Source of the DNA: Streptomyces sp. NBC_01445
GTDB lineage: Bacteria; Actinomycetota; Actinomycetes; Streptomycetales; Streptomycetaceae
Direction: 5' to 3'
NCBI RefSeq assembly: GCF_035918235.1
Contig: NZ_CP109485.1
Span: forward strand, 6,063,501-6,127,500
DNA: 64,000 nt
Numbering within the stretch: the stretch's first letter is position 1; the number at the start of each line of letters is the position of its first letter. Shown here piece after piece: positions 1 through 9,326 of this stretch. A program made the translations under genes and the position numbers. The notes under the pieces are model-generated. The model worked only from the letters and a program-made list of their open reading frames with translations, was not told the DNA's origin and made no database searches.

Positions 1-1
1 G

Positions 2-49
2 AGGTTCGGGTCGCGCAAGGAGCGCGACTCCTCGGACTGGGAGGACTGA
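2..49 (+). CDS. 3' end of an unidentified gene
   Basis: An open frame enters from the left edge and ends at the TGA at 47-49. The visible tail is 15 residues, charged and hydrophilic (RFGSRKERDSSDWED). A GC-rich hairpin follows at once, which fits a real gene end. The tail is too short to identify the protein. Confidence 0.5.
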   Translation, partial: RFGSRKERDSSDWED

Positions 50-70
50 GCCCCCGCACGCGCGGGGGGC
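50..70 (+). terminator. GC-rich hairpin after the left-edge gene
   Basis: GCCCCCGC pairs with GCGGGGGGC across a four-base loop, starting one base after the stop codon. It lies between two convergent genes (the left-edge gene and the roadblock gene ending at 126), so it could serve both. There is no T-run, as is usual in Streptomyces. Confidence 0.5.
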
Positions 71-125
71 GCCGCACCCGGCGGGGCGCGGCGCCGTCCC
101 TGAGCGGGCGGGAGGGCCTGGAGAC

Positions 126-500
126 TCAGACGTCCAGCTCCGCCTCGATCTTCTTCAGCTGGTGGCGTGCCATCGCCAGGTTCGCGCGGCTCGAGTCGAG
201 GACCAGGTACAGGAAGAGGCCGTTGCCGGATCGCCCCGACAGCAGGCGGATCAGGTGGTACTGGGTGCCGAGCGTGATCAGGATGTCCTCGATCTCGTCC
301 TTGAGGCCGAGGTGCTCCATGGTGCGGAGCTTCGCCCGTACGACGTCGGTGTTGCCCGCGGCGGCCACTTCGAGGTCGAAGTCCTTGCTGCCGCCGATGG
401 TGCCAAGCGCCATGCCGCTCGTGTAGTCGACGAGCGCGGCGGCGGTGGCGCCTTCGATCGAGGTGACGGCGTCCTTGAGGGAGGCTTCGGTGTTGGCCAT
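126..500 (-). CDS. Roadblock/LC7-family protein (last gene of roadblock operon)
   Basis: A 124-residue protein of the roadblock/LC7 fold, a family that usually binds and regulates small Ras-like GTPases as a homodimer. The N-terminal helix is followed by a segment with [10 protein letters not shown], then an alternating beta/alpha pattern, and the C-terminal helix contains [13 protein letters not shown]. The ATG at 500 has AAAGGA seven bases upstream. It is clearly paralogous to the 132-residue protein at 1857-2255 (VDWTSGLALG; NLALSRIRLGEM). It is the last of four leftward genes. In Streptomyces conservons roadblock proteins sit with a sensor kinase, a DUF742 protein and a GTPase; none of those is present here. 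The fold call is firm and the partner is unknown. Confidence 0.85.
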   Translation of the reverse strand: MANTEASLKDAVTSIEGATAAALVDYTSGMALGTIGGSKDFDLEVAAAGNTDVVRAKLRTMEHLGLKDEIEDILITLGTQYHLIRLLSGRSGNGLFLYLVLDSSRANLAMARHQLKKIEAELDV

Positions 501-541
501 GGTCGGTCCTTTCGAGGGATGCACGTGTGCGGTGGAGTCGT

Positions 542-1018
542 TCAGGAAGCGGACGGGGGCGGTACGGGGCGTGTCGGCAGCCGCTGTTGCCGGGGCGACG
601 GCCGTGCCTGCCGCCCCTCGGGCGCGGGCCGAGGTTCGACGGGTGTCAGGACGTCCGCCACGAGTTCGCCGATACGCGCCCCGGAGCGGCGGCCCTCCAG
701 GTGCAGGCGGCCGACGCTGACCTGGTCGTCCGCGAGCAGCGTCAGGACGGCTGACGGGCCGGCCGCGTAGGTGGCCACATAGCCGTGCGTGCCGCGCACG
801 AGGAGTTCGCGGAGGGCGCCGCGCCCCGTCGCGTCGGCCATGCGCAGGGCCACACCGAGTGAGGCGGCGGTGAGCGCGGCGAGGGACTCGGCCTCCACGC
901 CCGGGGTGTCCTGGGCGAGCACGAGCCCGTCGACACCCGCCGCGAGCGCACCCGTGAGGCGGGGCATCCGAGCCCTCAACCGGTGCAGTTCTTCGAGGAC
1001 TTCGGCCTCGGCCGTCAT
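542..1018 (-). CDS. Roadblock/LC7-like protein
   Basis: A 158-residue protein. Residues 1-120 follow the roadblock pattern: an amphipathic helix with [21 protein letters not shown], a strand with GLVLAQDT, then alternating helices and strands ending with [10 protein letters not shown]. The last ~35 residues are Pro/Arg/Gln-rich and probably disordered. It differs from the other two roadblock proteins of the operon and may have a different binding partner. It lies 38 bases after the DUF4388-type gene and 41 bases before the last roadblock gene, so co-transcription is likely. No catalytic residues are expected in this family. Confidence 0.7.
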   Translation of the reverse strand: MTAEAEVLEELHRLRARMPRLTGALAAGVDGLVLAQDTPGVEAESLAALTAASLGVALRMADATGRGALRELLVRGTHGYVATYAAGPSAVLTLLADDQVSVGRLHLEGRRSGARIGELVADVLTPVEPRPAPEGRQARPSPRQQRLPTRPVPPPSAS

Positions 1019-1056
1019 CAGCTGTCTCCTCTCGGCACGCTGGCGGAGCGCGCGTC

Positions 1057-1860
1057 TCACAGGGCCTCCAGCGCGTCTCTGAGGCGGCGTAACAGGGCGA
1101 CATCGGCGTCGGCCGACGCCGCGCCGGCCCAGGCGGGCACGGCCGGGGCGGGCGGCAGCGGACGCGGCGCCGCAGCCCGTACGAGGCCGGCGGCGGCGAG
1201 CCTGCGCAGATCCACCAGGGTGTGGAAGGCGGGCCTGCCGAGGACGTGGGAGATGTCGGCCGCGGTGCGCGCCCCGTCCACGAGGGCGAGCACCGCGCGC
1301 TGGCGCGGCGGCACCGCGGGGCTGTGGCGGCCGCCGTCCCGTTCGAGGGGCGCCGTGTCGGTCGCGGCGTCGGGCCGGATGCCGTGCAGCAGCTCGCGCC
1401 GGCGCAGCGTCTCGGCCTCCACGGACGCGACGGAGACGGGATGGACGGTGCCGAACCAGTGGGCGGCGCCGTAGCGGAAGCGGGCCGGGGCGCCGCTGGG
1501 CGCGAGGGCGAAGAACGCGGCGTCGTAGAGGGCGCCCAGGTGGCAGAGTTCGAGCGCGCCGTCGGTGAGCCGGCCGCTCTCCACGAGGTACCGGCCGACC
1601 CGCTGCCGTGTCCCGGCCGCGTCGACGGCCTCCCACCAGCCGTCGGGGTGCAGGGTGCCGCCGGTGGTGAGCAGGACGTCGATGCCGGGCGTCGCGGGGC
1701 TCTCGGCGTGCACGACCTGTCCGTCGGCGAGGTAGAGCGTGCCGCGGTCGCGCAGCAGGGCGCCGGTGGCCCGCTCCTCGGCGAGGCGGCGCAGCATGGG
1801 GGAGACCCCGGCCGGTGCCGTGGTGCGCCCCTCGGCCCTGGCCGCTGCCGTCGCGGTCAC
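1057..1860 (-). CDS. DUF4388/PATAN-like protein with C-terminal winged-helix-like segment
   Basis: A 267-residue soluble protein. Residues ~20-140 resemble DUF4388/PATAN-type modules found with roadblock proteins and response regulators: [14 protein letters not shown], then [13 protein letters not shown], then [18 protein letters not shown]. Residues ~185-235 look like a winged helix-turn-helix ([25 protein letters not shown] followed by a Leu-rich helix ending LAAAGLV). The GTG start at 1860 overlaps the stop of the upstream roadblock gene by four bases, which implies translational coupling. It may link a roadblock/GTPase signal to transcription, but DNA binding is an inference. Homologues are often named MarR-like. 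Confidence 0.6.
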   Translation of the reverse strand: MTATAAARAEGRTTAPAGVSPMLRRLAEERATGALLRDRGTLYLADGQVVHAESPATPGIDVLLTTGGTLHPDGWWEAVDAAGTRQRVGRYLVESGRLTDGALELCHLGALYDAAFFALAPSGAPARFRYGAAHWFGTVHPVSVASVEAETLRRRELLHGIRPDAATDTAPLERDGGRHSPAVPPRQRAVLALVDGARTAADISHVLGRPAFHTLVDLRRLAAAGLVRAAAPRPLPPAPAVPAWAGAASADADVALLRRLRDALEAL

Positions 1861-2255
1861 CCGAGCACCAGCCGGTCCGCCATCTCGCCGAGCCGGATGC
1901 GGGACAGCGCCAGGTTGCCTTGTTCCCGGTCGAGCCACAGATGGAGGAAGACGCTGCTGTCGAACGTGGTCCGCACGAAGCGCAGCACGTGATAGCCGTC
2001 CCGGCTGGTGACGATGACGTCCTCGACCGGCGGCTCGCCGGCGGACCAGTCGGCGCCGCCGGCGGGCGCGAAGGCGCGGTGCTCGGCTGTCATCCGGGCC
2101 AGCTCGGCGGCTTCCGCGGCGGTCGCCTCGTGGTCCCCGTTCGGCGAGTCCCCGACGGTGCCGAGGGCGAGCCCACTGGTCCAGTCGACCACGGAGGCAC
2201 CCCGCGCACCGGGCAGCCGCATGGCTTCCAGCAGGCACTCGTCGATTCCGGGCAC
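1857..2255 (-). CDS. Roadblock/LC7-family protein (first gene of operon)
   Basis: A 132-residue roadblock/LC7 protein, paralogous to the one at 126-500 (shared VDWTSGLALGTVG versus [13 protein letters not shown], and a matching C-terminal strand-helix). I chose the GTG at 2255 because GGGAGGAG lies six bases upstream; the open frame extends further 5' without a better start. It is the promoter-proximal gene of the four-gene leftward operon, divergent from hutU. The presence of three roadblock proteins and one DUF4388-type protein, with no small GTPase, is unusual. Confidence 0.8.
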   Translation of the reverse strand: MPGIDECLLEAMRLPGARGASVVDWTSGLALGTVGDSPNGDHEATAAEAAELARMTAEHRAFAPAGGADWSAGEPPVEDVIVTSRDGYHVLRFVRTTFDSSVFLHLWLDREQGNLALSRIRLGEMADRLVLG

Positions 2256-2643
2256 ACCGGACTCCTCCCGTACGTGACGTTCGGCCGTGTGCACGACGCT
2301 ACGCAACGTACGGAGGCCAGGTGAGGGTTCTGGCATTTTCCAGTGGAACATGCGTGGATCTACTAAAATCCGCCAACCAGCTTGATATCCGCGGGAGTCG
2401 GGGTGCCGTCCTGCCCGGAGGAAGCCCCTCCGCATGGCCCCCGCAGTGCCTCCGCAGCGCCCCCTCAAGGCCCCGGCAGTGCCTCCGGTGCGTCACCGCC
2501 CGACTCCCTGACGATCTCTGTGACCAGGCGATCACCCCTGTCCGGCGCGGCGGCGCGGCAACCGGCCGCGGAGATGTATTGACTAGCTCTATTCAGAACG
2601 CCAGGATGTGAATAATCACGGCAACAGTTTCTAGGAGGCAGCC
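2256..2643. other. 388-bp divergent intergenic region, roadblock operon / hutU
   Basis: This gene-free region separates the leftward roadblock operon from the rightward hut genes and must hold both promoters. It is locally A/T-richer around 2336-2385 and 2575-2640. A hut promoter candidate is annotated at 2579-2607. I see no convincing open frame; the short frames on both strands lack ribosome-binding sites and codon bias. Confidence 0.6.
2579..2607 (+). promoter_or_regulatory. Candidate sigma-70-type promoter for hutU
   Basis: TTGACT at 2579-2584 is separated by exactly 17 bases from CAGGAT at 2602-2607. It lies about 37 bases before the hutU start. The -35 element is near-consensus and the -10 is weaker. 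An AGGAGG ribosome-binding site follows at 2633-2638. Confidence 0.5.
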
Positions 2644-4308
2644 ATGTCAGGACCCCGCCCCGTACGAGCCCCGCGCGGTACGGAACTGAACACCCTGGGA
2701 TGGCAGCAGGAGGGCGCCCTGCGGATGCTCATGAACAACCTCGACGCGGAGGTTGCCGAGCACCCCGACAAGCTGGTCGTCTACGGGGGCACCGGCAAGG
2801 CGGCCCGGTCCTGGGAGGCGTTCGACGCGATCGTGCGCACGCTCAAGACGCTGAAGGCGGACGAGACCCTCCTCGTGCAGTCCGGCAAGCCGGTCGGCGT
2901 GATGCGCACGCACGAGTGGGCGCCGCGCGTGCTGCTCGCCAACTCCAACCTGGTGGGCGACTGGGCCAACTGGGAAGAGTTCCGCAAGCTGGAGGCCGAG
3001 GGCCTGACCATGTACGGCCAGATGACGGCCGGTTCGTGGATCTACATCGGCTCGCAGGGCATCGTCCAGGGCACCTACGAGACCTTCGGCGCCGTCGCCC
3101 GCAAGAAGTTCAACGGCACCCTCGCCGGGACCATCACCCTCACCGCCGGCGTCGGCGGCATGGGCGGCGCCCAGCCCCTCGCGGTCACCATGAACGAGGG
3201 TGTCGCCATCTGCGTCGACGTCGACGAGACCCGCATCGACCGCCGCATCGGCACCCGCTACCTGGACGTGAAGGCCGACAACCTGGACCACGCCCTCGAG
3301 CTCGCGGTCCAGGCCCGTGACGAGCGCCGCGGCCTGTCCATCGGCGTGGTGGGCAACGCCGCCGAGATCTTCCCGGAGCTGCTGCGCCGCGAGGCCCCGA
3401 TCGACATCGTCACCGACCAGACCTCCGCCCACGACCCGCTGGCCTACCTGCCCGTCGGCATCTCGGTCGAGGACTGGGACAAGGAGCGCGAGGCCGACCC
3501 GGCCGGCTTCACCGACAAGGCGCGCCACTCGATGCGCCTCCACGTCGAGGCCATGATCGGCTTCCTCGACCGCGGCGCCGAGGTCTTCGACTACGGCAAC
3601 TCCATCCGCGACGAGGCCCGCAAGGCGGGCTGCGAGCGTGCCTTCGACTTCCCCGGCTTCGTCCCGGCGCACATCCGCCCGCTGTTCGAGGAGGGCCTCG
3701 GCCCGTTCCGCTGGGCCGCCCTGTCCGGCGACCCGGAGGACATCGCCAAGACCGACAAGGCGATCAAGGAGCTGTTCCCGGAGAACAAGCACCTGCACCG
3801 CTGGATCGACATGGCCGCCGAGCGGATCGCCTTCGAAGGCCTGCCCGCGCGCATCTGCTGGCTCGGCTACGGCGAGCGCCACCTGGCCGGTCTGAAGTTC
3901 AACGAGATGGTCGCCTCCGGCGAGCTCTCCGCCCCGGTCGCCATCGGCCGTGACCACCTCGACTCCGGCTCGGTCGCCTCCCCGTACCGCGAAACCGAGG
4001 CCATGAAGGACGGCTCCGACGCCATCGCCGACTGGCCGCTGCTCAACGCCCTGGTCAACACGGCCTCCGGTGCCTCCTGGGTCTCCATCCACCACGGTGG
4101 CGGCGTCGGCATGGGCCGCTCCATCCACGCCGGCCAGGTCTGCGTCGCCGACGGCACCGAGCTGGCCGCGCAGAAGATCGAGCGCGTCCTCACCAACGAC
4201 CCGGCGATGGGCGTCATCCGCCACGTCGACGCGGGCTACGAGCACGCGGCCGAGGTCGCGGCCGAGCGCGGGGTGCGGGTGCCGATGCGCGAGGGTGACG
4301 ACGCGTGA
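2644..4308 (+). CDS. hutU: Urocanate hydratase (HutU)
   Basis: Urocanase, the cytoplasmic NAD+-dependent enzyme that hydrates urocanate to imidazolone propionate, step two of histidine degradation. It has 554 residues, the usual family length. Visible family motifs are [16 protein letters not shown] for cofactor binding, [15 protein letters not shown], the active-site cysteine at residue 405 in [11 protein letters not shown] (equivalent to Cys410 of the Pseudomonas enzyme), and the C-terminal [11 protein letters not shown] motif. The ATG has an AGGAGG five bases upstream. Its stop overlaps the next gene's GTG by four bases. Histidine ammonia-lyase (hutH), which makes the substrate, is not in this window. 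Confidence 0.97.
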   Translation: MSGPRPVRAPRGTELNTLGWQQEGALRMLMNNLDAEVAEHPDKLVVYGGTGKAARSWEAFDAIVRTLKTLKADETLLVQSGKPVGVMRTHEWAPRVLLANSNLVGDWANWEEFRKLEAEGLTMYGQMTAGSWIYIGSQGIVQGTYETFGAVARKKFNGTLAGTITLTAGVGGMGGAQPLAVTMNEGVAICVDVDETRIDRRIGTRYLDVKADNLDHALELAVQARDERRGLSIGVVGNAAEIFPELLRREAPIDIVTDQTSAHDPLAYLPVGISVEDWDKEREADPAGFTDKARHSMRLHVEAMIGFLDRGAEVFDYGNSIRDEARKAGCERAFDFPGFVPAHIRPLFEEGLGPFRWAALSGDPEDIAKTDKAIKELFPENKHLHRWIDMAAERIAFEGLPARICWLGYGERHLAGLKFNEMVASGELSAPVAIGRDHLDSGSVASPYRETEAMKDGSDAIADWPLLNALVNTASGASWVSIHHGGGVGMGRSIHAGQVCVADGTELAAQKIERVLTNDPAMGVIRHVDAGYEHAAEVAAERGVRVPMREGDDA

Positions 4309-5531
4309 CGAGTTCTTCCTTCGGCGAGATGTGGCGCGACCTCGCGCCCATCGGCCGCAACAACGAGAGCGGCGGCTACCGCCGCTACGCCTGGACCGCC
4401 GCCGACACCGACTGCCGGGCCTGGTTCAGGGCACAGGCCGAGTCCCGGGGCCTGACCTACGAGCTCGACCGCAACGGAAACCAGTGGGCCTGGCTCGGTG
4501 ACCCGGCCGCCGGGGACGCCGTCGTCACCGGCTCCCACCTGGACTCCGTACCGGACGGCGGCGCGTTCGACGGGCCCCTCGGGGTCGTGTCGTCCTTCGC
4601 CGCCCTCGACGAACTCCGCCGCAGGGGAGCGGAGTTCACCCGCCCCCTCGCCCTCACCAACTTCGGTGACGAGGAGGGGGCCCGGTTCGGCCTGGCCTGC
4701 GTCGGCTCCCGCCTCACCGCGGGCCGGCTCACCCCCGAGCAGGCGGCGCAGCTGCGGGACGGCGACGGCGTCAGCCTCCCGCAGGCCATGGAGCGGGCGG
4801 GCTACGACCCGGAGGCGATCGGCCCCGACCCCGAGCGCCTCGCGCGCATCGGCGCCTTCGTCGAGCTGCACGTGGAGCAGGGCCGCGCCCTGGACCTGTC
4901 CGGCGACGCCGTGGGCATCGCGAGCGCGATCTGGCCGCACGGCCGCTGGCGCTTCGACTTCCGCGGCGAGGCCAACCACGCGGGCACCACCCGTCTCGTG
5001 GACCGCCGCGACCCGATGCTGTCGTACGCGCAGACCGTCCTGGCGGCCCGCCGCGAGGCGGAACTCGCGGGCGCCGTCGCCACGTTCGGCAAGATCTCCG
5101 TCGAGCCGAACGGCGTCAACGCCATCCCGTCCCTGGTCCGCGGCTGGCTCGACTCCCGCGCCGCCGACCAGCAGACCCTCGACACGGTCGTCACGGCCGT
5201 CGAGAAGGCGGCCCGCGAGTACGCCGACGCGCACGGCATCGACCTGGAGACCGTGCGCGAGTCGTTCACGCCGGTCGTCGAGTTCGACCACGCGCTGCGC
5301 GACGAACTCGGCCGCATCCTCGGCACCGACGACAAGCTCACCGTCCCGGTCCTCGGCACCGGCGCGGGACACGACGCCGGAATCCTCGCGGACTCCGTGC
5401 CGACCGCCATGCTGTTCGTGCGCAACCCCACGGGCGTCTCGCACTCCCCGGCCGAACACGCCGCGGAGGACGACTGCCTCGCCGGGGTGAACGCACTCGC
5501 CGACGTACTGGAGGGCTTGGCGTGCAGGTGA
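4305..5531 (+). CDS. M20 metallo-amidohydrolase (allantoate amidohydrolase / N-carbamoyl amino acid hydrolase family)
   Basis: A 408-residue dinuclear-metal amidohydrolase of the M20/AllC-HyuC type. Metal-ligand motifs are present: [15 protein letters not shown] (His, Asp), GDEEGARFG (tandem Glu), ELHVEQG (His) and the C-terminal [11 protein letters not shown] (His). The lid/dimerisation domain contains GEANHAGTT and NAIPSLV. The GTG start overlaps the hutU stop (GTGA), and the gene overlaps hutF by ten bases, so it is embedded in the hut operon. The family hydrolyses N-carbamoyl or related amides. By position the likely substrate is N-formyl-L-glutamate, the HutF product, which would supply the missing HutG step; this is inference. 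Allantoate amidohydrolase is the usual automatic name. Confidence 0.85.
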   Translation: MTSSSFGEMWRDLAPIGRNNESGGYRRYAWTAADTDCRAWFRAQAESRGLTYELDRNGNQWAWLGDPAAGDAVVTGSHLDSVPDGGAFDGPLGVVSSFAALDELRRRGAEFTRPLALTNFGDEEGARFGLACVGSRLTAGRLTPEQAAQLRDGDGVSLPQAMERAGYDPEAIGPDPERLARIGAFVELHVEQGRALDLSGDAVGIASAIWPHGRWRFDFRGEANHAGTTRLVDRRDPMLSYAQTVLAARREAELAGAVATFGKISVEPNGVNAIPSLVRGWLDSRAADQQTLDTVVTAVEKAAREYADAHGIDLETVRESFTPVVEFDHALRDELGRILGTDDKLTVPVLGTGAGHDAGILADSVPTAMLFVRNPTGVSHSPAEHAAEDDCLAGVNALADVLEGLACR

Positions 5532-6859
5532 CGTACTGGCTGGAACATGCCTGGCTCGACCCGGAGGTCGAGCCGGGCGTGGTCGTCGAGGTGTCGCAGG
5601 ACGGCCGCATCGCGGACGTGCGCACCGGCGTCGACACCCCGCCCCCCGGCGCGACCGTGCTGCGCGGCCTGACCGTCCCCGGCCTGGCCAACGCCCACAG
5701 CCACGCCTTCCACCGCGCCCTGCGCTCCACCGTCCAGGTGGGCTCGGGCACGTTCTGGACGTGGCGCGAGGTCATGTACTCGGTCGCCGACCGGCTGACC
5801 CCGGACACGTATCACGCGCTCGCCAGGGCGGTGTACGCGGAGATGGCGCTCGCCGGGATCACCGCCGTCGGCGAGTTCCACTATCTGCACCACGCGCCGG
5901 GCGGCACCGCGTACGACGACCCCAACGCGATGGGCGAGGCCCTGATCGCGGCCGCCGCCGAGGCCGGCATCCGCATCACGCTCCTCGACACGGCGTACGT
6001 CTCCTCCGGCTTCGGCAAGGAGCCGGACCGCCACCAGCGGCGCTTCTCCGACGGCGCCACCGAGGCGTGGGCCGAGCGGGCCACGCTCCTCAAGGACCGC
6101 GACCACGCACGCATCGGCGCGGCGATCCACTCCGTGCGGGCCGTCCCAGCGGACCAGCTCGACACGGTCGCCGAGTGGGCGAGGACGCGCGGCGCGCCCC
6201 TGCACGTCCACCTCTCCGAGCAGACCGCGGAGAACGAGGCGTGCCTGGCCGCGCACGGCTGCACGCCGACCCGGCTCCTCGCGGACCACGGCGTGCTCGG
6301 CCCGGACACCACGGGCGTCCACAACACGCACCTCACCGACGAGGACATCGCCCTGCTCGGCGGTTCCGGCACGGGCACGTGCATGTGCCCCACGACGGAA
6401 CGCGACCTGGCCGACGGCATCGGCCCCGCCGTCGCCCTCCAGAAGGAGGGCTCACCGCTCTCCCTGGGCTCGGACAGCCACGCCGTCATCGACCTCTTCG
6501 AAGAGGCGCGGGCGATGGAGCTGAACGAGCGGCTGCGCACGCGCACCCGGGGCCACTGGACGGCGGCGGCCCTGCTGCGCGCCGCCACGGCCGACGGGCA
6601 CGCGGCGCTCGGCTGGACCGACGCCGGACGTATCGAACGCGGGGCCCTCGCCGACTTCACGACGGTGGCCCTGGACTCCGTACGCACAGCGGGCCCGCTG
6701 CCGCGCCTCGGGGCGGAGACAGCGGTGTTCGCGGCGTCGGCCGCGGATGTCCGGCACACGGTCGTGGGCGGCCGCCAGGTGGTCCGTGACGGGCAGCACG
6801 AGCTGGTCGGGGATGTCGCGGGGGCGCTGACGGCGGCGATCGGGGCGCTGCGGGGGTAA
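5522..6859 (+). CDS. hutF: Formimidoylglutamate deiminase (HutF)
   Basis: A 445-residue member of the amidohydrolase superfamily that deiminates N-formimino-L-glutamate to N-formyl-L-glutamate and ammonia. The metal-binding HxH lies in [11 protein letters not shown], further ligands are in HVHLSEQT, and the late Asp is in SDSHAVID. The family-typical [11 protein letters not shown] and HYLHHAPGG segments are present. The GTG at 5522 overlaps the preceding amidohydrolase by ten bases. HutF implies the five-step route through N-formylglutamate rather than direct cleavage to formamide. Confidence 0.94.
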   Translation: MQVTYWLEHAWLDPEVEPGVVVEVSQDGRIADVRTGVDTPPPGATVLRGLTVPGLANAHSHAFHRALRSTVQVGSGTFWTWREVMYSVADRLTPDTYHALARAVYAEMALAGITAVGEFHYLHHAPGGTAYDDPNAMGEALIAAAAEAGIRITLLDTAYVSSGFGKEPDRHQRRFSDGATEAWAERATLLKDRDHARIGAAIHSVRAVPADQLDTVAEWARTRGAPLHVHLSEQTAENEACLAAHGCTPTRLLADHGVLGPDTTGVHNTHLTDEDIALLGGSGTGTCMCPTTERDLADGIGPAVALQKEGSPLSLGSDSHAVIDLFEEARAMELNERLRTRTRGHWTAAALLRAATADGHAALGWTDAGRIERGALADFTTVALDSVRTAGPLPRLGAETAVFAASAADVRHTVVGGRQVVRDGQHELVGDVAGALTAAIGALRG

Positions 6860-6890
6860 AGCTTCCCCAGCCCGCCCCTTCCCGATTCCC

Positions 6891-6948
6891 GAATGTCCTC
6901 GAACGCCGGACGGGCTGACACCACAGCCCTTCCGGCGTTCGAGGATTC
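6891..6948. repeat. Long imperfect palindrome of a dispersed Streptomyces intergenic repeat type
   Basis: CCTCGAACGCCGGA (6897-6910) pairs perfectly with 6931-6944. Inner arms GGGCT (6912-6916) and AGCCC (6925-6929) and outer GAAT/ATTC extend the stem. The sequence resembles the CCTCAAACGCCGGACGGGCT element I recall as recurring in many Streptomyces intergenic regions, often preceded by a CCCCAGCCCGCCCC-like stretch as here. It lies between hutF and hutI and may attenuate or stabilise the transcript. Confidence 0.65.
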
Positions 6949-6968
6949 CCCACCCGCGGAGAGGAACC

Positions 6969-8138
6969 ATGACCACCACCGTCATCACCAACATCGGCTC
7001 CCTGGTCACCAACGACCCGGCCCAGGGCGACAGCCCTCTCGGTCTCGTCGAGAACGCGGCCGTCGTCATCGAGGACGACCGGATCGCCTGGGTGGGGCCG
7101 CAGGCGCAGGCGCCGGCCGCCGACGCCACCCACGACGCCGAAGGCCGCGCCGTCATCCCCGGCTTCGTCGACTCGCACTCCCACCTGGTGTTCGCGGGCG
7201 ACCGCACCCAGGAGTTCAACGCCCGCATGTCGGGCCGCAGTTACTCCGCCGGAGGCATCCGTACGACGGTCGCGGCCACCCGCGCCGCCACGGACGCGGA
7301 GCTGGAGGCGAACCTCACCCACTACCTCGCCGAGGCGCTGCGCCAGGGCACGACGACGTTCGAGACGAAGTCGGGCTACGGCCTGACCGTCGAGGACGAG
7401 GCGAGGGCGCTGCGCATCGCGGCGAGGCACACCGACGAGGTCACCTACCTCGGCGCGCACATCGTGTCGCCGGACTACGCGGACGACCCGGCCGCCTACG
7501 TCGCGCTCGTCACCGGCGAGATGCTGGACGCCTGCGCCCCGCACGCCCGCTGGGTCGACGTCTTCTGCGAGAAGGGCGCCTTCGACGGCGACCAGGCCCG
7601 CGCGATCCTCAAGGCCGGCCAGGCCCGCGGCCTGCACCCCCGCGTCCACGCGAACCAGCTCAGCTACGGGCCCGGGGTCCAGCTCGCCGTCGAGCTCGAC
7701 GCGGCGAGCGCCGACCACTGCACGCACCTCACGGACGCGGACGTCGACGCCCTCGCGAACAGCGGGACGGTCGCCACGCTGCTGCCCGGCGCCGAGTTCT
7801 CGACGCGCGCCGAGTGGCCCGACGCCCGTCGTCTCCTGGACGCGGGAGCGACCGTGGCGCTGTCCACGGACTGCAACCCGGGCTCGTCCTTCACGTCCTC
7901 GGTGCCGTTCTGCATCGCCCTGGCCGTACGGGACATGGGGATGACGCCGGACGAGGCGATCTGGGCCGCGACGGCGGGCGGCGCGCGGGCGCTGCGCCGC
8001 GACGACATCGGCCGCGTGGCGCCGGGCGCGTACGCGGACCTGGCCCTGCTCGACGCGCCGAGCCATGTGCACCTGGCGTACCGGCCGGGCGTGCCGCTGG
8101 TGTCGGCCGTCTGGCGGCGCGGAGTGCGCGCCGCCTGA
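6969..8138 (+). CDS. hutI: Imidazolonepropionase (HutI)
   Basis: A 389-residue metal-dependent imidazolone-5-propionate hydrolase that forms N-formimino-L-glutamate, step three of histidine degradation. Metal-ligand motifs are [42 protein letters not shown] and STDCNPGSS, in the order expected for the amidohydrolase superfamily. The start ATG follows GGAGAGGAACC. It is separated from hutF by 109 bases containing the 6891-6948 palindrome, so its expression may be uncoupled from the first three genes. Confidence 0.96.
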   Translation: MTTTVITNIGSLVTNDPAQGDSPLGLVENAAVVIEDDRIAWVGPQAQAPAADATHDAEGRAVIPGFVDSHSHLVFAGDRTQEFNARMSGRSYSAGGIRTTVAATRAATDAELEANLTHYLAEALRQGTTTFETKSGYGLTVEDEARALRIAARHTDEVTYLGAHIVSPDYADDPAAYVALVTGEMLDACAPHARWVDVFCEKGAFDGDQARAILKAGQARGLHPRVHANQLSYGPGVQLAVELDAASADHCTHLTDADVDALANSGTVATLLPGAEFSTRAEWPDARRLLDAGATVALSTDCNPGSSFTSSVPFCIALAVRDMGMTPDEAIWAATAGGARALRRDDIGRVAPGAYADLALLDAPSHVHLAYRPGVPLVSAVWRRGVRAA

Positions 8139-8145
8139 CCGGGCA

Positions 8146-8201
8146 CACACGCCGCCTCCGCACGCACACGCCGCCTCCGCGCCGAGTGCGCGGAGGCGGC
8201 G
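8146..8201. terminator. Bidirectional terminator with a duplicated left arm
   Basis: A perfect 14-bp stem (8169-8182 with 8188-8201, loop CGAGT) lies between convergent hutI and sigI. The left arm is preceded by a direct copy of CACACGCCGCCTCCGC (8146-8161 and 8165-8180), so either copy can pair with the right arm. Confidence 0.7.
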
Positions 8202-8225
8202 GAGGTCAGTCGGCCGGCGTGACGG

Positions 8226-9110
8226 CTATTCCTCCAGCGTGAGGCCCTTGCGCAGGCGTACCAGCGTGCGCGAGAGCAGCCGCGACACGTGCATCTGGGA
8301 GATGCCCAGCTCGTCACCGATCTCCGACTGCGTCATGTTGGCGACGAAGCGCAGGGAGAGGATCTTCCGGTCCCGCGAAGGGAGTTCGGCGATCAGGGGC
8401 TTCAGGGACTCGACGTACTCGATGCCCTCGAGCTCATGGTCCTCGTACCCGATGCGGTCCGCGAGCGCGCCCTCGGAGTCGTCCTCCTCGGGCTGTGCGT
8501 CCAGGGAGCTGGCCGTGTAGGCGTTGGAGGCGGCCATGCCCTCGACGACCTCGTCGTTCGTGATGCCCAGGCGCTCGGCGAGCTCGCCCACCGTCGGTGC
8601 GCGGTCGAACTGCTGGGCGAGTTCGTCGCCCGCCTTGGCAAGGTCGAGACGAAGCTCCTGGAGCCGCCGCGGAACGCGGACCGACCAGGACGTGTCGCGG
8701 AAGAAGCGCTTGATCTCGCCGACGATGGTCGGCATCGCGAACGTGGGGAACTCGACGCCACGGCTCAGCTCGAAGCGGTCGATCGCCTTGATCAGGCCGA
8801 TCGTGCCGACCTGGATGATGTCCTCCATCGGCTCGCTGCGGGAGCGAAACCGGGACGCCGCGAACTTCACCAGGGCGAGATTGAGTTCAACCAGCGTGTT
8901 GCGGACATACGAATACTCGTGGGTGCCCTCTTCGAGGGACTCCAGCCGCCCGAAGAGCGTTTTTGACAGGGCCCGTGCGTCCCGGGGAGCCACCTCGTCG
9001 AAAGGCGGGATCTCCGGCAGGCCGGCCAGGTTGTCGAAGGCCTCGTGTTCCGGTGGGGGTGTCGACGTCGACGCCTGGTCAGTACGCGATTCGTCGAGCC
9101 GGGGTGACAT
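8226..9110 (-). CDS. sigI: SigB/F-family RNA polymerase sigma factor (SigI-like)
   Basis: A 294-residue group 3 sigma factor. Region 2 contains ALVKFAASRF and DIIQVGTIGLIKAIDRFE, followed by FPTFAMPTIVGEIKRFFRD. Region 3 follows from ~residue 130, and region 4 has the helix-turn-helix MTQSEIGDELGISQMHVSRL. I chose the ATG at 9110 because GGAGGA lies four to five bases upstream; in-frame ATGs at 9122 and 9134 would add 4 or 8 residues. It is divergent from an anti-anti-sigma and an anti-sigma gene, the arrangement of the S. coelicolor sigI-arsI-prsI partner-switching locus. It is expected to direct stress or developmental promoters when released from PrsI. The symbol rests on synteny recalled from memory. 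Confidence 0.88.
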   Translation of the reverse strand: MSPRLDESRTDQASTSTPPPEHEAFDNLAGLPEIPPFDEVAPRDARALSKTLFGRLESLEEGTHEYSYVRNTLVELNLALVKFAASRFRSRSEPMEDIIQVGTIGLIKAIDRFELSRGVEFPTFAMPTIVGEIKRFFRDTSWSVRVPRRLQELRLDLAKAGDELAQQFDRAPTVGELAERLGITNDEVVEGMAASNAYTASSLDAQPEEDDSEGALADRIGYEDHELEGIEYVESLKPLIAELPSRDRKILSLRFVANMTQSEIGDELGISQMHVSRLLSRTLVRLRKGLTLEE

Positions 9111-9264
9111 GATGTCCTCCATCGTTCTCGGCATATGGCTGCCGATGCCAATACGTGCACTGCGGTGTGCGGCGCCTCCGTAGCCGGCCGTGGTTGAAAC
9201 TGTCCTTACTAGGCCTACCCGCTTTTACGCTCCGCCCGCAAGTGCGTTCTGTCAGTAAATGTCC

Positions 9265-9288
9265 GATTCCTAGGGGTTGTTCGGGTAC
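9265..9288 (+). promoter_or_regulatory. SigB-type promoter candidate upstream of arsI
   Basis: GATT (9265-9268), a 14-base spacer and GGGTAC (9283-9288) match the S. coelicolor SigB-family consensus GNNT-N14-16-GGGTAY. It lies 38 bases before the anti-anti-sigma start. This suggests that a SigB-family factor transcribes the partner-switching genes. Confidence 0.6.
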
Positions 9289-9326
9289 CGGAGGGCGTAG
9301 CAAAGGCGTAGTGTTCGAGGGCGTCA

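Noticed and set aside
2647..4245. A 532-codon open frame on the minus strand opposite hutU, and similar long antisense frames opposite hutF, manB, rph, the giant glycosyltransferase and others
   Set aside because: These are mirror frames of strongly G/C-third-position genes; their translations are low-complexity Val/Gly/Ala/Arg/Asp-rich and match no family, while the opposite strand encodes recognised proteins.
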